Source of the DNA: an uncultured Saprospiraceae bacterium
GTDB lineage: Bacteria > Bacteroidota > Bacteroidia > Chitinophagales > Saprospiraceae
Assembly: GCA_937923345.1 (NCBI GenBank)
Contig: CAKZVJ010000148.1
Coordinates: forward strand, 1 to 39,966
Direction of reading: 5' to 3'
Length of the DNA stretch: 39,966 nt
The translations under genes were made by a program, and so were the position numbers. A model generated the notes under the pieces. That model searched no databases. It was not told where the DNA came from and saw nothing but the letters and a program-made list of their open reading frames with translations. Below, in pieces: positions 23,829 to 34,720 of the stretch. Every line of letters begins with the position of its first letter. Position 1 is the stretch's first letter.

Positions 23829-26800
23829 ATGAAATCCAGTTCAGCCATAATATTCACTTTATTTTTTGCTTCAATATTTCTTGTAGGCATGTGGTCAGTC
23901 CTATCTGTGGATATTAAGGATGAAGTAAGCATTGCGCAAAAATGGAAAAATACAAGAGCTACTGTGAAGTCTGATTGTGATGGGAACTCTATCGCCACGA
24001 CTAAAAGTATCTCACTGGCTGAGGTGAATGTAGATAAAACATCATCAGTAGCTGTCGCCCATCGACTTGATGAATTTGAATATATTATCAATTATTCTTG
24101 TACCAGCCTTACTCAGCACTGTGATGAAGTCGTCATTGTAGATACTCTGCCAACAGGGATGGCTTACATTGTTGCCTCTAGTTCCACTCCTGGGACAGCA
24201 ATTAACATTTCTGGGAATATTATTACCGCCACATTTACTCAAGGCAATGGTACTGGCTTAGATGCAGGTTCTACTGGACAGTTAGTTATTCGAGTTGTCA
24301 TACGTAATAGCGCTACATTTGGAGAAAAAATAAATACTGCAACGATTAGTTCTTCTAATGGTGGAATCAACCAAGAATCTGATACCATAACTATTGTTTC
24401 TGAGGATGTAGTAACAGACTATACATATGTTGAGGGTTTTAGTTTTAATAAATATCATTGGATGGATATAATGCCACATGGATTTGCTGAGTATGGGATT
24501 ACCCCATTTAACTTGGGACTAAATACTGTTAATAACATTAGTATTATTGATACTTTTCCTCAAGAGTTTGTGCTGCATAATATTTTTGTTACTGAAGTAC
24601 CTGGTACTTCCGCTAACTACACTATTTCTGTTAAATTAGAAAACGATTTGAATAATTGGATTCCTATTATTACAGGAAACACAGGCGCATCTGAATTCCA
24701 CAACATAGATAGTTTTGGCTTTCCAAATGGAGTAGAAGTTGCTCATATTCGGATTGAAATTGATGCTTTAGAAGGTGGGGGAAATTTTCATATTGAAAAT
24801 CCAAATTTCTTAAATGTAATTTTAACCGGGCAATTCCCTGAGATTGGCAGAGATGGAGATACATTACGTATAGGTGATGTAATAACTAATTGTGCATATG
24901 GAACTTCTGATACTAATGATTTTGCGGATTGCGATTCTGGTACGGTTACTATACCAACAAATACATCCCGTTATTTTAAGTGGGATAATATTGCATCTGC
25001 AGAATTTTCAGCTGGCGTTCCTTTTACATATACGGTGAGTGGAGGGTTGATGAGATATAGTGCTTTACCCGATAGTAATTACGCAATACACGATTTGCTA
25101 CCCATTGAGGTAGAGTATGTGCCTGGTACTTGGGCCATGGATGATGTGCCTTTTGCGGGATTTCCTGATCCCCACTTTGAAGAAATACAAAACTGGAATG
25201 GAACAGGTAGAACCATGTTACGATGGGTTTGGAATGATGCTCATGGCAATAATTTCACACTTAGACCAAATCCAGAATATTTTTTAAGATTTTCTATCCA
25301 GTTTCGAGCTATGATTAAGAATGGAGTGCCTTCAGGTACTCTGGTGCGAAATTGTAATGGACTATTTAGTGCAGAACAAAGAACTAATTATAACACTCAA
25401 GATGTACTAGATTTAGATGAGGATGGAGATACAGATGAAATTTATGGACAAGAATGTACTGAAGTAACTGTTGCGCAAGCACCATTTTCTAGTGCTATTC
25501 AAGCCACAAAATTTGTAATTGGTACCTTAGACACAGCTTATTCAAGATTTCCAAATATTGGGCGAACGGTATTGGGGGGTGTAGATGATTATATAATCAC
25601 TATAGAAAACCCTTCTACAACCGATATTACGAATTTGGTAGCTATTGATGTATTTCCACATGTCAATGATACGGGAGTCTTGGATGCAAATCAACGAGAA
25701 TCTGATTGGGGCCCTGTGTTAGCTTCGTCTATTATACCGCCAGCTGGGGTAACTGTAGAGTATACTACTGTTCCTATTCCCTGTAGAGACGAGTTGGAAT
25801 TCCCTTCTGACGGGATACCTAATAATTTTCCTGTCGGATGTATTGATGCAAACTGGAGTCTTGTGCCACCGCTCGACCTTACTGCAGTTACAGCAATAAG
25901 GTATGATTTTGGAAATATTGTTTTATCGCCTCAAGACTCTATTAATTTATTTTGGTCAATGAGAACGCCATTGAGCGCTCCAATAAATACTATTGCGTGG
26001 AATTCTTTTGCGTATTCTTCAACTGATGCTAGCACTGGAGATAAACTTTTGCCCGCTGAGCCTATTAAAGTCGGAGTTACTGTTGTTCCCGATCCAAATG
26101 CCTCACTAGGAGATAGGATTTGGGTGGACTTAAATAATGATGGTATTCAAGATGCAAATGAAAGTGGCCTTGATGGAGTCATTGTTGAGTTATATCATGA
26201 TTCCAATGGAAACAACTCTTACGAACCGGGTTTTGGTGATTTATTAGTTGGAAACACCATTACAAATGATGGTGGACTTTTTCTCTTTCCAAACTTAGAT
26301 CCAGGATCTTATTATATTAGATATTATCCAAATTCTATTTATACTCTTTCTCCAGCAAACAGTGGAGCGGACGATTCTGTAGACTCTGATGCAAGTCTTG
26401 TATCGATAGACGCATCGAATGCAGTATTGTCTCCAATTGCTAATCTAGCAGCGGGACAAAGAGAAAACAGTTTTGATTTAGGATTGAGGACACCTAGCAT
26501 TATTATTCAAGGAACAGTTTTCGAAGACATTAATTATGGTGGTGGAGATGGTCGTAACTATACTGTTGCTAATACATCTGCCCAAACTTCTGGTTTTGCT
26601 AATGGTGAAATTGGTGTAGAAGATGCTATCGTGGAGCTGTATAGCGCTACTGGTGCATTTATAGAAACCACAATTACCGATGTTAATGGAGATTACACTT
26701 TGAGCGCACCTATAGTTGGTAACTACTTTGTAAGAGTCGTAAATGAATCTGTAGTATCAAATCGAGCAAGCAATTCTACCTCTGAACCTACTTATGCTGT

Positions 26801-29800
26801 GCAAACATTTAAAAGTGATGGATTCGTTGAAAATGTTGATGAAGTGGGTGGTTCTGTTCCACAATTAGAGGATGCAGCTGCAAATACTGCAATGCTTAAT
26901 CTATCGTCCCTAAGTAGCTCGACAAATACTGTACAATCGTTATCCCCAGTTTTAGTAAACGGAAGTACTCTTACAGATGTTGATTTTGGCTTTAATTTCG
27001 ATGTTGTAGTAAATACAAATGATAGTGGACAGGGATCTCTAAGGCAGTTTATTCACAATAGCAACGAATTAAATAATGCCAATTTAGATCAAGAAGATGC
27101 ACCTACTAATGGGATACATTTTGACAAGATGCCTGGTTGGGAAACATCCATATTTATGATAGATGGGCCTGGTGTTCATGTCATAGAACCAATTAGTCCC
27201 TTAGAAAGTATTCGCGATCCGAGAACTCATGTCACAGCATACACTCAAGAAGGTTCAGTACAAGGTACTATTGAAAATAGAACGATAAATGTAGAATTAA
27301 ACGGAAATGATCAGTTGTTTGATGCTATTAATATCATTACAAGTGAAGTACAAGTTTCTGGTTTTTCTATACATAATTTTAGAAGAGGGATTTATGGAAA
27401 TGGTACAGGCACGGTTGATAATTTTATTTGGGGTAATTATATTGGTACACTGGCTGATGGTGTGACTGCGGCTCCAAATTCTGATATTGCAGCTAGTTAT
27501 CAAAGAGTAAATAATTCTTTTATTGGAACCAATGGAGATAACATTAATGACGCCAATGAAGGAAATCTTTTAAGTAATTCTTTTTATGGAACCGAACTTC
27601 AATCTACGGAAAATGTTTTGGTAGCTGGAAATTATGTTGGGACAGATAAGTATGGCACCTCAGATCAAGGAAATCAATTTATTGGTGTCCACCTTAGAGA
27701 CGCCACGGGCCCCAATTTTATAGGATTTTACGATGCCTTAAATAATACGGATAGGCTTGAATTGCAGAACATTCTGTCTGGAAACGGCACTGATGGAGTT
27801 AGGTTGACCAATAGTGATGAACAGGTGATATCTGGAAATTTTATCGGCACAGATGTCACAGGCACAGTTGCTATTCCAAATGTAAATTATGGAATACAAT
27901 TTATTGGAACAACAAATAATAACATTGTTGGAACTAATAGTAATGGAGTAAATGACTTATCAGAAAGAAATCTGATTTCTGGAAACGGAAATGGGATTAG
28001 ATTTATCAATAGTGGTATTGGAGATAACAATGTTGTTTCGGGCAACTTCATCGGTACAGATTTTACAGGAAACAATCCTTTAGGAAACAATTTGATTGGT
28101 TTAGAAATAGCAGGACCTGGATTTACAAACACCGTTATTGGTACAAATGGAGATAATGTAAATGACTCTGTTGAAAGAAATGTAATTTCTTCTAATGGTA
28201 GCGATGGTATTAGGTTAGCAAACGCTATGGATGTTTTGATTGCTGGAAACAATATTGGCCTTGGTGCAGACGGTGTTTCAAATGTAGGGAATACTTCTAG
28301 GGGTATTTTTGTAGCTGTTAATTCTGATAATAATAACATAGGGTACCATAGTGGCTTGTCAAATACGAATGAATTAGAAGTAGGAAATTTCATATACTAT
28401 AATGGTACCTCGGGTATAGAAACCTCTGGAGGCACTCAAAATAGATTTAGTAGAAATCAAATTGCTTTAAACGGAGCCCTGGGTATAGATTTGGGACAAG
28501 ATCTAGTTACTGCAAATGATAATCTTGATACAGATAGTGGATCGAATGATTTACTCAATTTTCCAGTTATAGAGAGTGTTCACCTAGTTGGAACTCAAAT
28601 TATCATTTCGGGTTTTGCACCAGCTAATGCAGAAATTGAGTTTTTTGTTGCGGATGGAGAAAATAATCCTAATCCAATCCCTTCTAGCCACTCCACTAGT
28701 TTTGGTGAAGGAGAAACATATTTATTTACTGCCTTTGAAGGAACTACATCTGACACAGATGCTTCGACGGGGTCTTACACTGATGACGGTACTGGAAATA
28801 CCACCACCAAAACACAAAATAGATTTAGATTCACCTTCGATAATTCCACTTTAGGACTTACAGCTGGAACAGCGATTACTTCATCCGCAACAAATAGTTT
28901 AAATAATACTTCTGAATTCAGTGGCGTTATGACTGCTATTACTTGTGATCTGCCAACTATTAATGGAGTGCCCGGCGGTGTTAATGCTGAGTGTGACAAT
29001 GTTCCATCACCGCCTGTATTAGGGGTAGAAGTCACTGCGTCAAGTAATTGTTTTACACCTACAATTATCATGATTGAGGATACTACTGGTGCATTTCCTC
29101 ATGCTTATTTTCTTCGAAGAATATGGATTGCTGAGAATGATATTGGAATAACTAGAGATACCCAAGTTATTGTAGTTCTTGATACAACCAGGCCAGTCTT
29201 ATCGGGTGTGCCGGCAGATGAGACGGTATCATGTGGTGGGACACCAGCACCAGCCCCGACCTTAACGGTATCAGATAATTGCGATCCAGATGTTTCGGTA
29301 GTTCTTAGTGAAGTATCAAGCGAGTCGTCAGTAGATTGTTCAACTTCATATACCATTACTCGAACCTGGACAGCAAGAGATGTGTGTGCAAATTCAAGAG
29401 TTGCACGACAAGTTATCACTATAGAGGAAGACGCTATAGCTCCAACTATAACAGGAGTACCGGTAGATGAGACAGTAGAGTGTGATGCAATACCGGTAGT
29501 AGATCAGAGTCTTATTTCAGCATCTGATAATTGCGATACCAATGTAGATATTGCGTACACAGAAAATACTATTAATAGCCTTTGTACGCATTCATATACT
29601 TTAGAAAGAATATGGACAGCGACGGATGATTGTGGCAACACCGCAATAGGTCGTCAAGAAATAGTAGTAGAAGATACCGTTGCACCAGTCTTGTCTGGAG
29701 TACCTGCGGATGAGACGGTAACATGTGGAGGGACACCTGCGCCAGCGGCAACTTTAATTGCATCTGATAATTGTGACTCCAATGTTTCGGTAGTCCTTAA

Positions 29801-32800
29801 TGAAGTGTCGAGTGAAACTACAATAGATTGTACGACTTCATATACCATTACTCGAACGTGGACGGCAACAGATGCATGTGACAACTCAACGGTAGCCCAA
29901 CAAGTAATCACTGTAGAGGAAGACGCTATAGCACCAACTATAACAGGAGTACCGGTAGATGAGACAGTAGAGTGTGATGCAATACCCTTAGTAGACCAGA
30001 GTCTTATTTCAGCATCTGATAATTGCGATACCAATGTAGATATTGCGTACACAGAAAATACAATTAATACGCTTTGCACACACTCATATACTTTAGAAAG
30101 AATATGGACAGCGACGGATGACTGTGGCAACACCACAATAGGTCGTCAAGAAATAGTAGTAGAAGATACGACCGCACCCGTATTATCTGGAGCACCATCA
30201 GATGAGACGATAACATGCGGGGCGACACCATCCCCATCCCTTACATTAACGGCTTCAGATAATTGTGATCCAAACATCACGGTAGTTTTTAATGAAGTAT
30301 CAAGCGAGACGGCAATCGACTGCACGACTTCATACACGATTACCCGAACCTGGACGGCAACCGATGTATGTGGTAATTCAAGAGTAGCAGTACAAATCAT
30401 TACAGTTGCCGGCGATGCAGTGGCTCCATCTTTAATTGGAGTACCCTCTGATATAACTTATGATTGTAATGAGGTCCCTTCTGTGGATCTAACAAATGTT
30501 ACTGCAACAGATAATTGTGATACTCAAGTTGATATTGAATTTACGGAACAAAGAATTGCAAACGCTTGTGCAAATTCTTACCAGTTGATAAGAACATGGA
30601 CAGCAATCGATGATTGTGGAAATAGGACAACAGCAGAACAAAGAGTGGATGTAGGTGACTTTGTAGCACCAGTATTATCAGGAGCACCTATAGATGAAAC
30701 TATTACTTGTGGAGGCATCCCTGCTCCAGCTCCAATTTTAAACGCAACAGATAATTGTGATGCATCAGTTCAGGTGGAATATCTAGAGAATTCTACTTCC
30801 AATATGCAAGATTGTCAAGATGTATACATTATTACCAGGGTATGGATTGCAACAGATGCTTGTGGCAATTCTAGTTCTACACAACAATTGATTACTATTC
30901 AAGGAGATACAGAAGCGCCAATTATATTAAATGTGCCAGACGATGTAAGCACAGAATGTGGATCCGTTACAGAGGTACCAGTAGGTAGCGTATTTGTTGA
31001 AGATAATTGTGACACGAATGTAGAACTCGTGTTTGAAGAAATTACAGAGCCAGGAGAATGTCCTCAAGCAAGTAGAGTCGTGAGGACATGGTCTGCAATA
31101 GATGCTTGTGGAAATAGTTCTAGTGAAAGTCAAATAATCAATTTGCTAGATAATACAGCTCCATTGATTATAGGTGTACCTGCCGATATAACAATCGATG
31201 TAACTGATGCAGTTCCTTCTGTACCCACCTTAACTGTATTTGATAACTGTGATGCCAATCCTGAAATTGAGTTTTCAGAGAGCATTAGTGAAGGGTGTAC
31301 TTATACCATTATCCGAACTTGGGAGTCGACGGATGACTGTGGTAATGCAGCAACTGCTATTCAAAACATTACAGTTCAAGGTGATTTACTTGTAGATGTT
31401 AGTTCGACTGACGAAACTGTTTGCAGCGGAGAGACAATTGTATTCAATTCAATTTCAAATTTAAGTGATACTAAATATTCGTGGTCAATCGATGGTTTAA
31501 CCCAAACAGATACCTCGGAAAGCTTAAGCTACACCTTTATGCAACCAGGAAGTTATGAGATATTATTAACCGCTAGTGCTAATGGCTGTAAAAGTGAAAT
31601 TATTACAAACGTTTTGGTGCAAGATGTTCCTAGTTTGAGTTTGTCAAGTAATGGCCCCATTTGTCAAGGAGATGCATTGGAGCTTAGGGTTCAGGGAGCT
31701 CAAGATTATGTATGGACTGGTCCTGATAATTTCTTATCAAATATAGAAAGTCCGATAGTCTCTGATTTTGATCTTCCAGTTGGCATTTATACATTTTATG
31801 TTACAGGCACAGTAAACGATGGATGTGTAGCTGTTGATTCAATACTTGTTGAAGTGAACAATCAAAATTGTTCTCCTGATCCTGATACAATAATATGCGA
31901 AAGACCAAGGGTATCTGTAGATATTATGGATACATCATGTGGAAATGATGATGGCACTATATCGCTAACAGTTGAGGGAGGACAAAGTGTTACCTACACT
32001 TGGGAGCCAATCGTTTCTACCTTTGATACATCAACAGTATCGGGTCTAGCAGTCGGAACTTACTTTGTGACTGTTACTAGTGCTATAAGCGATACATGTT
32101 CTGTAGTGTTGCCTATTATAATAGGTAATGTCAATGGTCCTAATCCTAATATATTAGTTCGAACAGCTTCTACATGTGAGGAAGGAGGTACTATCGAGTT
32201 CGAGAATGATCGAGGATATATATATGAATGGGGTGATGGATTTGAGGGAGCATTCAGAGACGGCTTACTGGCAGGAGACTATATGATAACGATTACAGAT
32301 CCCGTTACGGAATGTACCAATGTGACGACCATAAATATAGAAGACCTCTGCAATGTAGTCCGAGTATGCGAAGAGCCTATAATTACTAATATTGACATCG
32401 AGAATGCTAGCTGTAATAGAGAAACTGGATCCGCAAGCATTAATTTAACGGAGGCAGATACGAATTTTGTTTTTACTTGGATACCTGATTTAGGAGTGCG
32501 AGATTCTCTCTTAGTTTCTACTTGGATAAACATCCCAGTGGGTAACTATACTGTACAAGTAGCTAGAGCGGATGATTTGACTTGCTATACGAACGTAGAA
32601 ATTAATGTTGCTAAGGATTCTCTAGTTGTCGAAATAGAAAATATAGTTGATGCAGATTGTAATGAAGCTAACGGGCTTATTTCATTTATCGACTCATCAT
32701 TGACCTATCAGTGGAGTGATAATCAACTTGGATATAGTAGAGAAGATCTTTTGGCTGGCATGTATACTGTCACTGTGTCAAATCAAGAAGGGTGCACGCG

Positions 32801-34508
32801 TATTGTGGAAAATCTTATTTTATCAGAAGATTGTGGTAGCCCAAATACTGGAGAACTGGATACCGTATGGATTACTACCACTGAGTTGACACCAGTAGTA
32901 GTTTGTCTTGATGTCAAACAATTAGATTCACTAGATATATCAGTGACATCTTGTGGCGAACCAGAATCAGGAATTTATAGCATAGAGGCTAATTGCCTTA
33001 CATATACTCCAGACTCTACATCGATGGTAACTGATACAGATGAGCTTTGCATCACCTTGTGTGATGATCAGGAGGAGTGTATTAGTTATGTTGTGATAGT
33101 TGATATTTTACCTGAGTGTACAGGCGAGTTAAATGTATTTCCAGATGATGATGTAGTTCTAGAGTTAGATGATTGCTCAGGTCAAGCGGAGTATTGTCTA
33201 GATATAGATATAAATGAAGCGGATCAATACACATTTACCAATAATGATGGCCTATTTAATAGGCTAAGTACATGCGACTACGACTCTGTATATAATTTCA
33301 CCTATTTCAGCATTCCAGATTTGGGGGAGAGTGGTCCATATACGATCAATTCATTCATGATTAATGATGATATTTATTCTGGCAATTTCAATAGTTTAGA
33401 AGAGTTAATTGCCTTACTCAACGAGTGGGATGAATTAAGTAGTTGGACACTAGATTCCACTCAACTTCTGATTACTGGTGGCGTCAGTGCAAATACTTAT
33501 GGTATTTTAGAAGTTGAACAAGATCAAACTGGGCAAATCGCCATGATAGATATCAATGCAGTTTTTCTCCCAAGCGCGATTTCATTAGTATTAGATGAAG
33601 GAGAGTATACCATAGTATCTACAGACATGGAGTCTGGCTGCAAAGATACCGTTCGCATTATGGTCAATTGTATTCCCGCTTCTATATTGAATACTTTCAC
33701 AGATACAATTCAAATTGTGATGGAGGTAAATACAGATACATTGTACTGTATAAATACAGATGAATTTAATGGTCCCGTTTCCTTCATAGAGAACTATTGC
33801 GAAGAAGAAACCACTGCTAATGTAGAGTACACCCTATTAGACTCATGTCTTCTTATAGAATCCTTTGAGGTGGGAGAAGATCAAGCTTGTTTAGTGGCCT
33901 GCGATGCAACAGGAGTTTGTGATTCAACCGTGGTTTTTGTAGATATTGTAGCGTCTGGAACCATTGTGACACCTATCGCTATGGATGACGATACGATTAC
34001 CTTGGTCAACTTTGACCTAAATAATATCGATATTTTAGAAAATGATACCCTTGGTGCGGAAATAATCAGTATCAACATTTTGACAGACCCTCAGTACGGT
34101 CAGCTAGAATTGAATTCTGATAATACCATCAACTTTTATCCAAATCCTGATTTCTGTGGAGAAATTGATTCTTTCAATTATCAAATAATTACGGCGTATG
34201 GCACCGCTGAGGCAACTGTATATGTAGATATTTTATGTGAGGACCTGACGATATTCAACGGATTTTCTCCTAATGGGGATGGTATCAATGAGACCTTTAC
34301 GATTTCTGGTATTGAGCTATATCCTGACAACCTTATTCACATCTACAATAGATGGGGAGTACTAGTTTACTTAAAGTATGGCTACACCAACGACTACGGA
34401 TGGGATGGTACATGGGAAGGTAAGCATCTACCCGACGGGACTTATTTCTATGTAGTTGATCTTGGTAATGATGAGAAGTTCAGTGGGTATGTCCAGATTC
34501 ATAGGTAA
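23829..34508 (+). CDS. Giant multidomain T9SS type-B surface protein (adhesin-like)
   Basis: This is a 3559-residue secreted protein. A signal peptide (residues about 1-30) is followed by DUF11-like adhesion domains (about 57-190, and probable further ones to about 754). An SdrD_B-type domain (757-887, opening SLGDRIWVDLNNDGIQD) and a second one (890-1054) follow. Next is a CSLREA-like start (NTNDSGQGSLRQFIHNSNE) leading a right-handed beta-helix (1057-1557) with NLISGNG/GNFIGTD turns. Ten HYR-like Cys-containing modules (about 1706-2517) come next, then PKD-like domains (2518-2680), SprB-like repeats (2690-3003), unclassified Ig-like domains, a cadherin/Big-type domain (about 3380-3470) and a gliding-motility/CHU_C type-B sorting domain (3470-3559; FSPNGDGINETF, IYNRWG, DGTYFYVV). 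It should be exported by the type IX system to the surface or medium. Function is probably adhesion or gliding; no catalytic site is recognised. Confidence 0.92.
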   Translation: MKSSSAIIFTLFFASIFLVGMWSVLSVDIKDEVSIAQKWKNTRATVKSDCDGNSIATTKSISLAEVNVDKTSSVAVAHRLDEFEYIINYSCTSLTQHCDEVVIVDTLPTGMAYIVASSSTPGTAINISGNIITATFTQGNGTGLDAGSTGQLVIRVVIRNSATFGEKINTATISSSNGGINQESDTITIVSEDVVTDYTYVEGFSFNKYHWMDIMPHGFAEYGITPFNLGLNTVNNISIIDTFPQEFVLHNIFVTEVPGTSANYTISVKLENDLNNWIPIITGNTGASEFHNIDSFGFPNGVEVAHIRIEIDALEGGGNFHIENPNFLNVILTGQFPEIGRDGDTLRIGDVITNCAYGTSDTNDFADCDSGTVTIPTNTSRYFKWDNIASAEFSAGVPFTYTVSGGLMRYSALPDSNYAIHDLLPIEVEYVPGTWAMDDVPFAGFPDPHFEEIQNWNGTGRTMLRWVWNDAHGNNFTLRPNPEYFLRFSIQFRAMIKNGVPSGTLVRNCNGLFSAEQRTNYNTQDVLDLDEDGDTDEIYGQECTEVTVAQAPFSSAIQATKFVIGTLDTAYSRFPNIGRTVLGGVDDYIITIENPSTTDITNLVAIDVFPHVNDTGVLDANQRESDWGPVLASSIIPPAGVTVEYTTVPIPCRDELEFPSDGIPNNFPVGCIDANWSLVPPLDLTAVTAIRYDFGNIVLSPQDSINLFWSMRTPLSAPINTIAWNSFAYSSTDASTGDKLLPAEPIKVGVTVVPDPNASLGDRIWVDLNNDGIQDANESGLDGVIVELYHDSNGNNSYEPGFGDLLVGNTITNDGGLFLFPNLDPGSYYIRYYPNSIYTLSPANSGADDSVDSDASLVSIDASNAVLSPIANLAAGQRENSFDLGLRTPSIIIQGTVFEDINYGGGDGRNYTVANTSAQTSGFANGEIGVEDAIVELYSATGAFIETTITDVNGDYTLSAPIVGNYFVRVVNESVVSNRASNSTSEPTYAVQTFKSDGFVENVDEVGGSVPQLEDAAANTAMLNLSSLSSSTNTVQSLSPVLVNGSTLTDVDFGFNFDVVVNTNDSGQGSLRQFIHNSNELNNANLDQEDAPTNGIHFDKMPGWETSIFMIDGPGVHVIEPISPLESIRDPRTHVTAYTQEGSVQGTIENRTINVELNGNDQLFDAINIITSEVQVSGFSIHNFRRGIYGNGTGTVDNFIWGNYIGTLADGVTAAPNSDIAASYQRVNNSFIGTNGDNINDANEGNLLSNSFYGTELQSTENVLVAGNYVGTDKYGTSDQGNQFIGVHLRDATGPNFIGFYDALNNTDRLELQNILSGNGTDGVRLTNSDEQVISGNFIGTDVTGTVAIPNVNYGIQFIGTTNNNIVGTNSNGVNDLSERNLISGNGNGIRFINSGIGDNNVVSGNFIGTDFTGNNPLGNNLIGLEIAGPGFTNTVIGTNGDNVNDSVERNVISSNGSDGIRLANAMDVLIAGNNIGLGADGVSNVGNTSRGIFVAVNSDNNNIGYHSGLSNTNELEVGNFIYYNGTSGIETSGGTQNRFSRNQIALNGALGIDLGQDLVTANDNLDTDSGSNDLLNFPVIESVHLVGTQIIISGFAPANAEIEFFVADGENNPNPIPSSHSTSFGEGETYLFTAFEGTTSDTDASTGSYTDDGTGNTTTKTQNRFRFTFDNSTLGLTAGTAITSSATNSLNNTSEFSGVMTAITCDLPTINGVPGGVNAECDNVPSPPVLGVEVTASSNCFTPTIIMIEDTTGAFPHAYFLRRIWIAENDIGITRDTQVIVVLDTTRPVLSGVPADETVSCGGTPAPAPTLTVSDNCDPDVSVVLSEVSSESSVDCSTSYTITRTWTARDVCANSRVARQVITIEEDAIAPTITGVPVDETVECDAIPVVDQSLISASDNCDTNVDIAYTENTINSLCTHSYTLERIWTATDDCGNTAIGRQEIVVEDTVAPVLSGVPADETVTCGGTPAPAATLIASDNCDSNVSVVLNEVSSETTIDCTTSYTITRTWTATDACDNSTVAQQVITVEEDAIAPTITGVPVDETVECDAIPLVDQSLISASDNCDTNVDIAYTENTINTLCTHSYTLERIWTATDDCGNTTIGRQEIVVEDTTAPVLSGAPSDETITCGATPSPSLTLTASDNCDPNITVVFNEVSSETAIDCTTSYTITRTWTATDVCGNSRVAVQIITVAGDAVAPSLIGVPSDITYDCNEVPSVDLTNVTATDNCDTQVDIEFTEQRIANACANSYQLIRTWTAIDDCGNRTTAEQRVDVGDFVAPVLSGAPIDETITCGGIPAPAPILNATDNCDASVQVEYLENSTSNMQDCQDVYIITRVWIATDACGNSSSTQQLITIQGDTEAPIILNVPDDVSTECGSVTEVPVGSVFVEDNCDTNVELVFEEITEPGECPQASRVVRTWSAIDACGNSSSESQIINLLDNTAPLIIGVPADITIDVTDAVPSVPTLTVFDNCDANPEIEFSESISEGCTYTIIRTWESTDDCGNAATAIQNITVQGDLLVDVSSTDETVCSGETIVFNSISNLSDTKYSWSIDGLTQTDTSESLSYTFMQPGSYEILLTASANGCKSEIITNVLVQDVPSLSLSSNGPICQGDALELRVQGAQDYVWTGPDNFLSNIESPIVSDFDLPVGIYTFYVTGTVNDGCVAVDSILVEVNNQNCSPDPDTIICERPRVSVDIMDTSCGNDDGTISLTVEGGQSVTYTWEPIVSTFDTSTVSGLAVGTYFVTVTSAISDTCSVVLPIIIGNVNGPNPNILVRTASTCEEGGTIEFENDRGYIYEWGDGFEGAFRDGLLAGDYMITITDPVTECTNVTTINIEDLCNVVRVCEEPIITNIDIENASCNRETGSASINLTEADTNFVFTWIPDLGVRDSLLVSTWINIPVGNYTVQVARADDLTCYTNVEINVAKDSLVVEIENIVDADCNEANGLISFIDSSLTYQWSDNQLGYSREDLLAGMYTVTVSNQEGCTRIVENLILSEDCGSPNTGELDTVWITTTELTPVVVCLDVKQLDSLDISVTSCGEPESGIYSIEANCLTYTPDSTSMVTDTDELCITLCDDQEECISYVVIVDILPECTGELNVFPDDDVVLELDDCSGQAEYCLDIDINEADQYTFTNNDGLFNRLSTCDYDSVYNFTYFSIPDLGESGPYTINSFMINDDIYSGNFNSLEELIALLNEWDELSSWTLDSTQLLITGGVSANTYGILEVEQDQTGQIAMIDINAVFLPSAISLVLDEGEYTIVSTDMESGCKDTVRIMVNCIPASILNTFTDTIQIVMEVNTDTLYCINTDEFNGPVSFIENYCEEETTANVEYTLLDSCLLIESFEVGEDQACLVACDATGVCDSTVVFVDIVASGTIVTPIAMDDDTITLVNFDLNNIDILENDTLGAEIISINILTDPQYGQLELNSDNTINFYPNPDFCGEIDSFNYQIITAYGTAEATVYVDILCEDLTIFNGFSPNGDGINETFTISGIELYPDNLIHIYNRWGVLVYLKYGYTNDYGWDGTWEGKHLPDGTYFYVVDLGNDEKFSGYVQIHR
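28945..31386 (+). repeat. Ten-module HYR-like array with exact 492-bp period
   Basis: Modules alternate between type A (about 83 codons; GVPADETVSCGGTPAPAP) and type B (81 codons; GVPVDETVECDAIPVVD). Equivalent bases in the A modules fall at 29193, 29685, 30177, 30669 and 31161, and in the B modules at 29439, 29931, 30423 and 30915. Every step is exactly 492 bp (164 codons), with no indel. The B modules at 29439 and 29931 are almost identical at DNA level, while the outer ones are diverged. Most modules keep four Cys, in ETV.C, DNCD, DC/LC..SY and D.C.N. Confidence 0.93.
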
Positions 34509-34540
34509 ATAGTTTTCTTTTGATTTGCACTTTTTTCTTT

Positions 34541-34720
34541 GGGCGAGCCCTATGACAAAGCTAGAAAAAGGCTTTGTCATAAGGCCGCGTCATCCACTGT
34601 ACAAGCTACCTGCTCAGACTGTAGACTATAGTCCTCGCTAGTCTCTATCGAGCCTTCCCGATTCCTTAGTCTACTAGCCTTCTCAGGCAGCTTGTGCCGC
34701 TTCTACCGCTCTCGCAAAAA
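34541..34720 (+). repeat. Structured dispersed element, copy C
   Basis: The outer stem is GCGAG (34543-34547) with CTCGC (34711-34715). A 5' hairpin pairs TATGACAAAGC (34551-34561) with GCTTTGTCATA (34571-34581). The GCGTCATCC block follows. A second stem pairs ACAAGCTACCTG (34601-34612) with CAGGCAGCTTGT (34684-34695), 11 of 12 plus a G-T pair. The central stem is GTAGACTA (34621-34628) with TAGTCTAC (34667-34674). The 3' block is CTTCTACCGCTCTCGC. The rest of the gap to 35077 shows no gene. Confidence 0.88.

Noticed and set aside
29105..30400. Series of minus-strand frames of 63-160 codons opposite the HYR-like array
   Set aside because: They recur with the repeat period and are mirror frames of the repeated coding sequence, with no independent coding signs.
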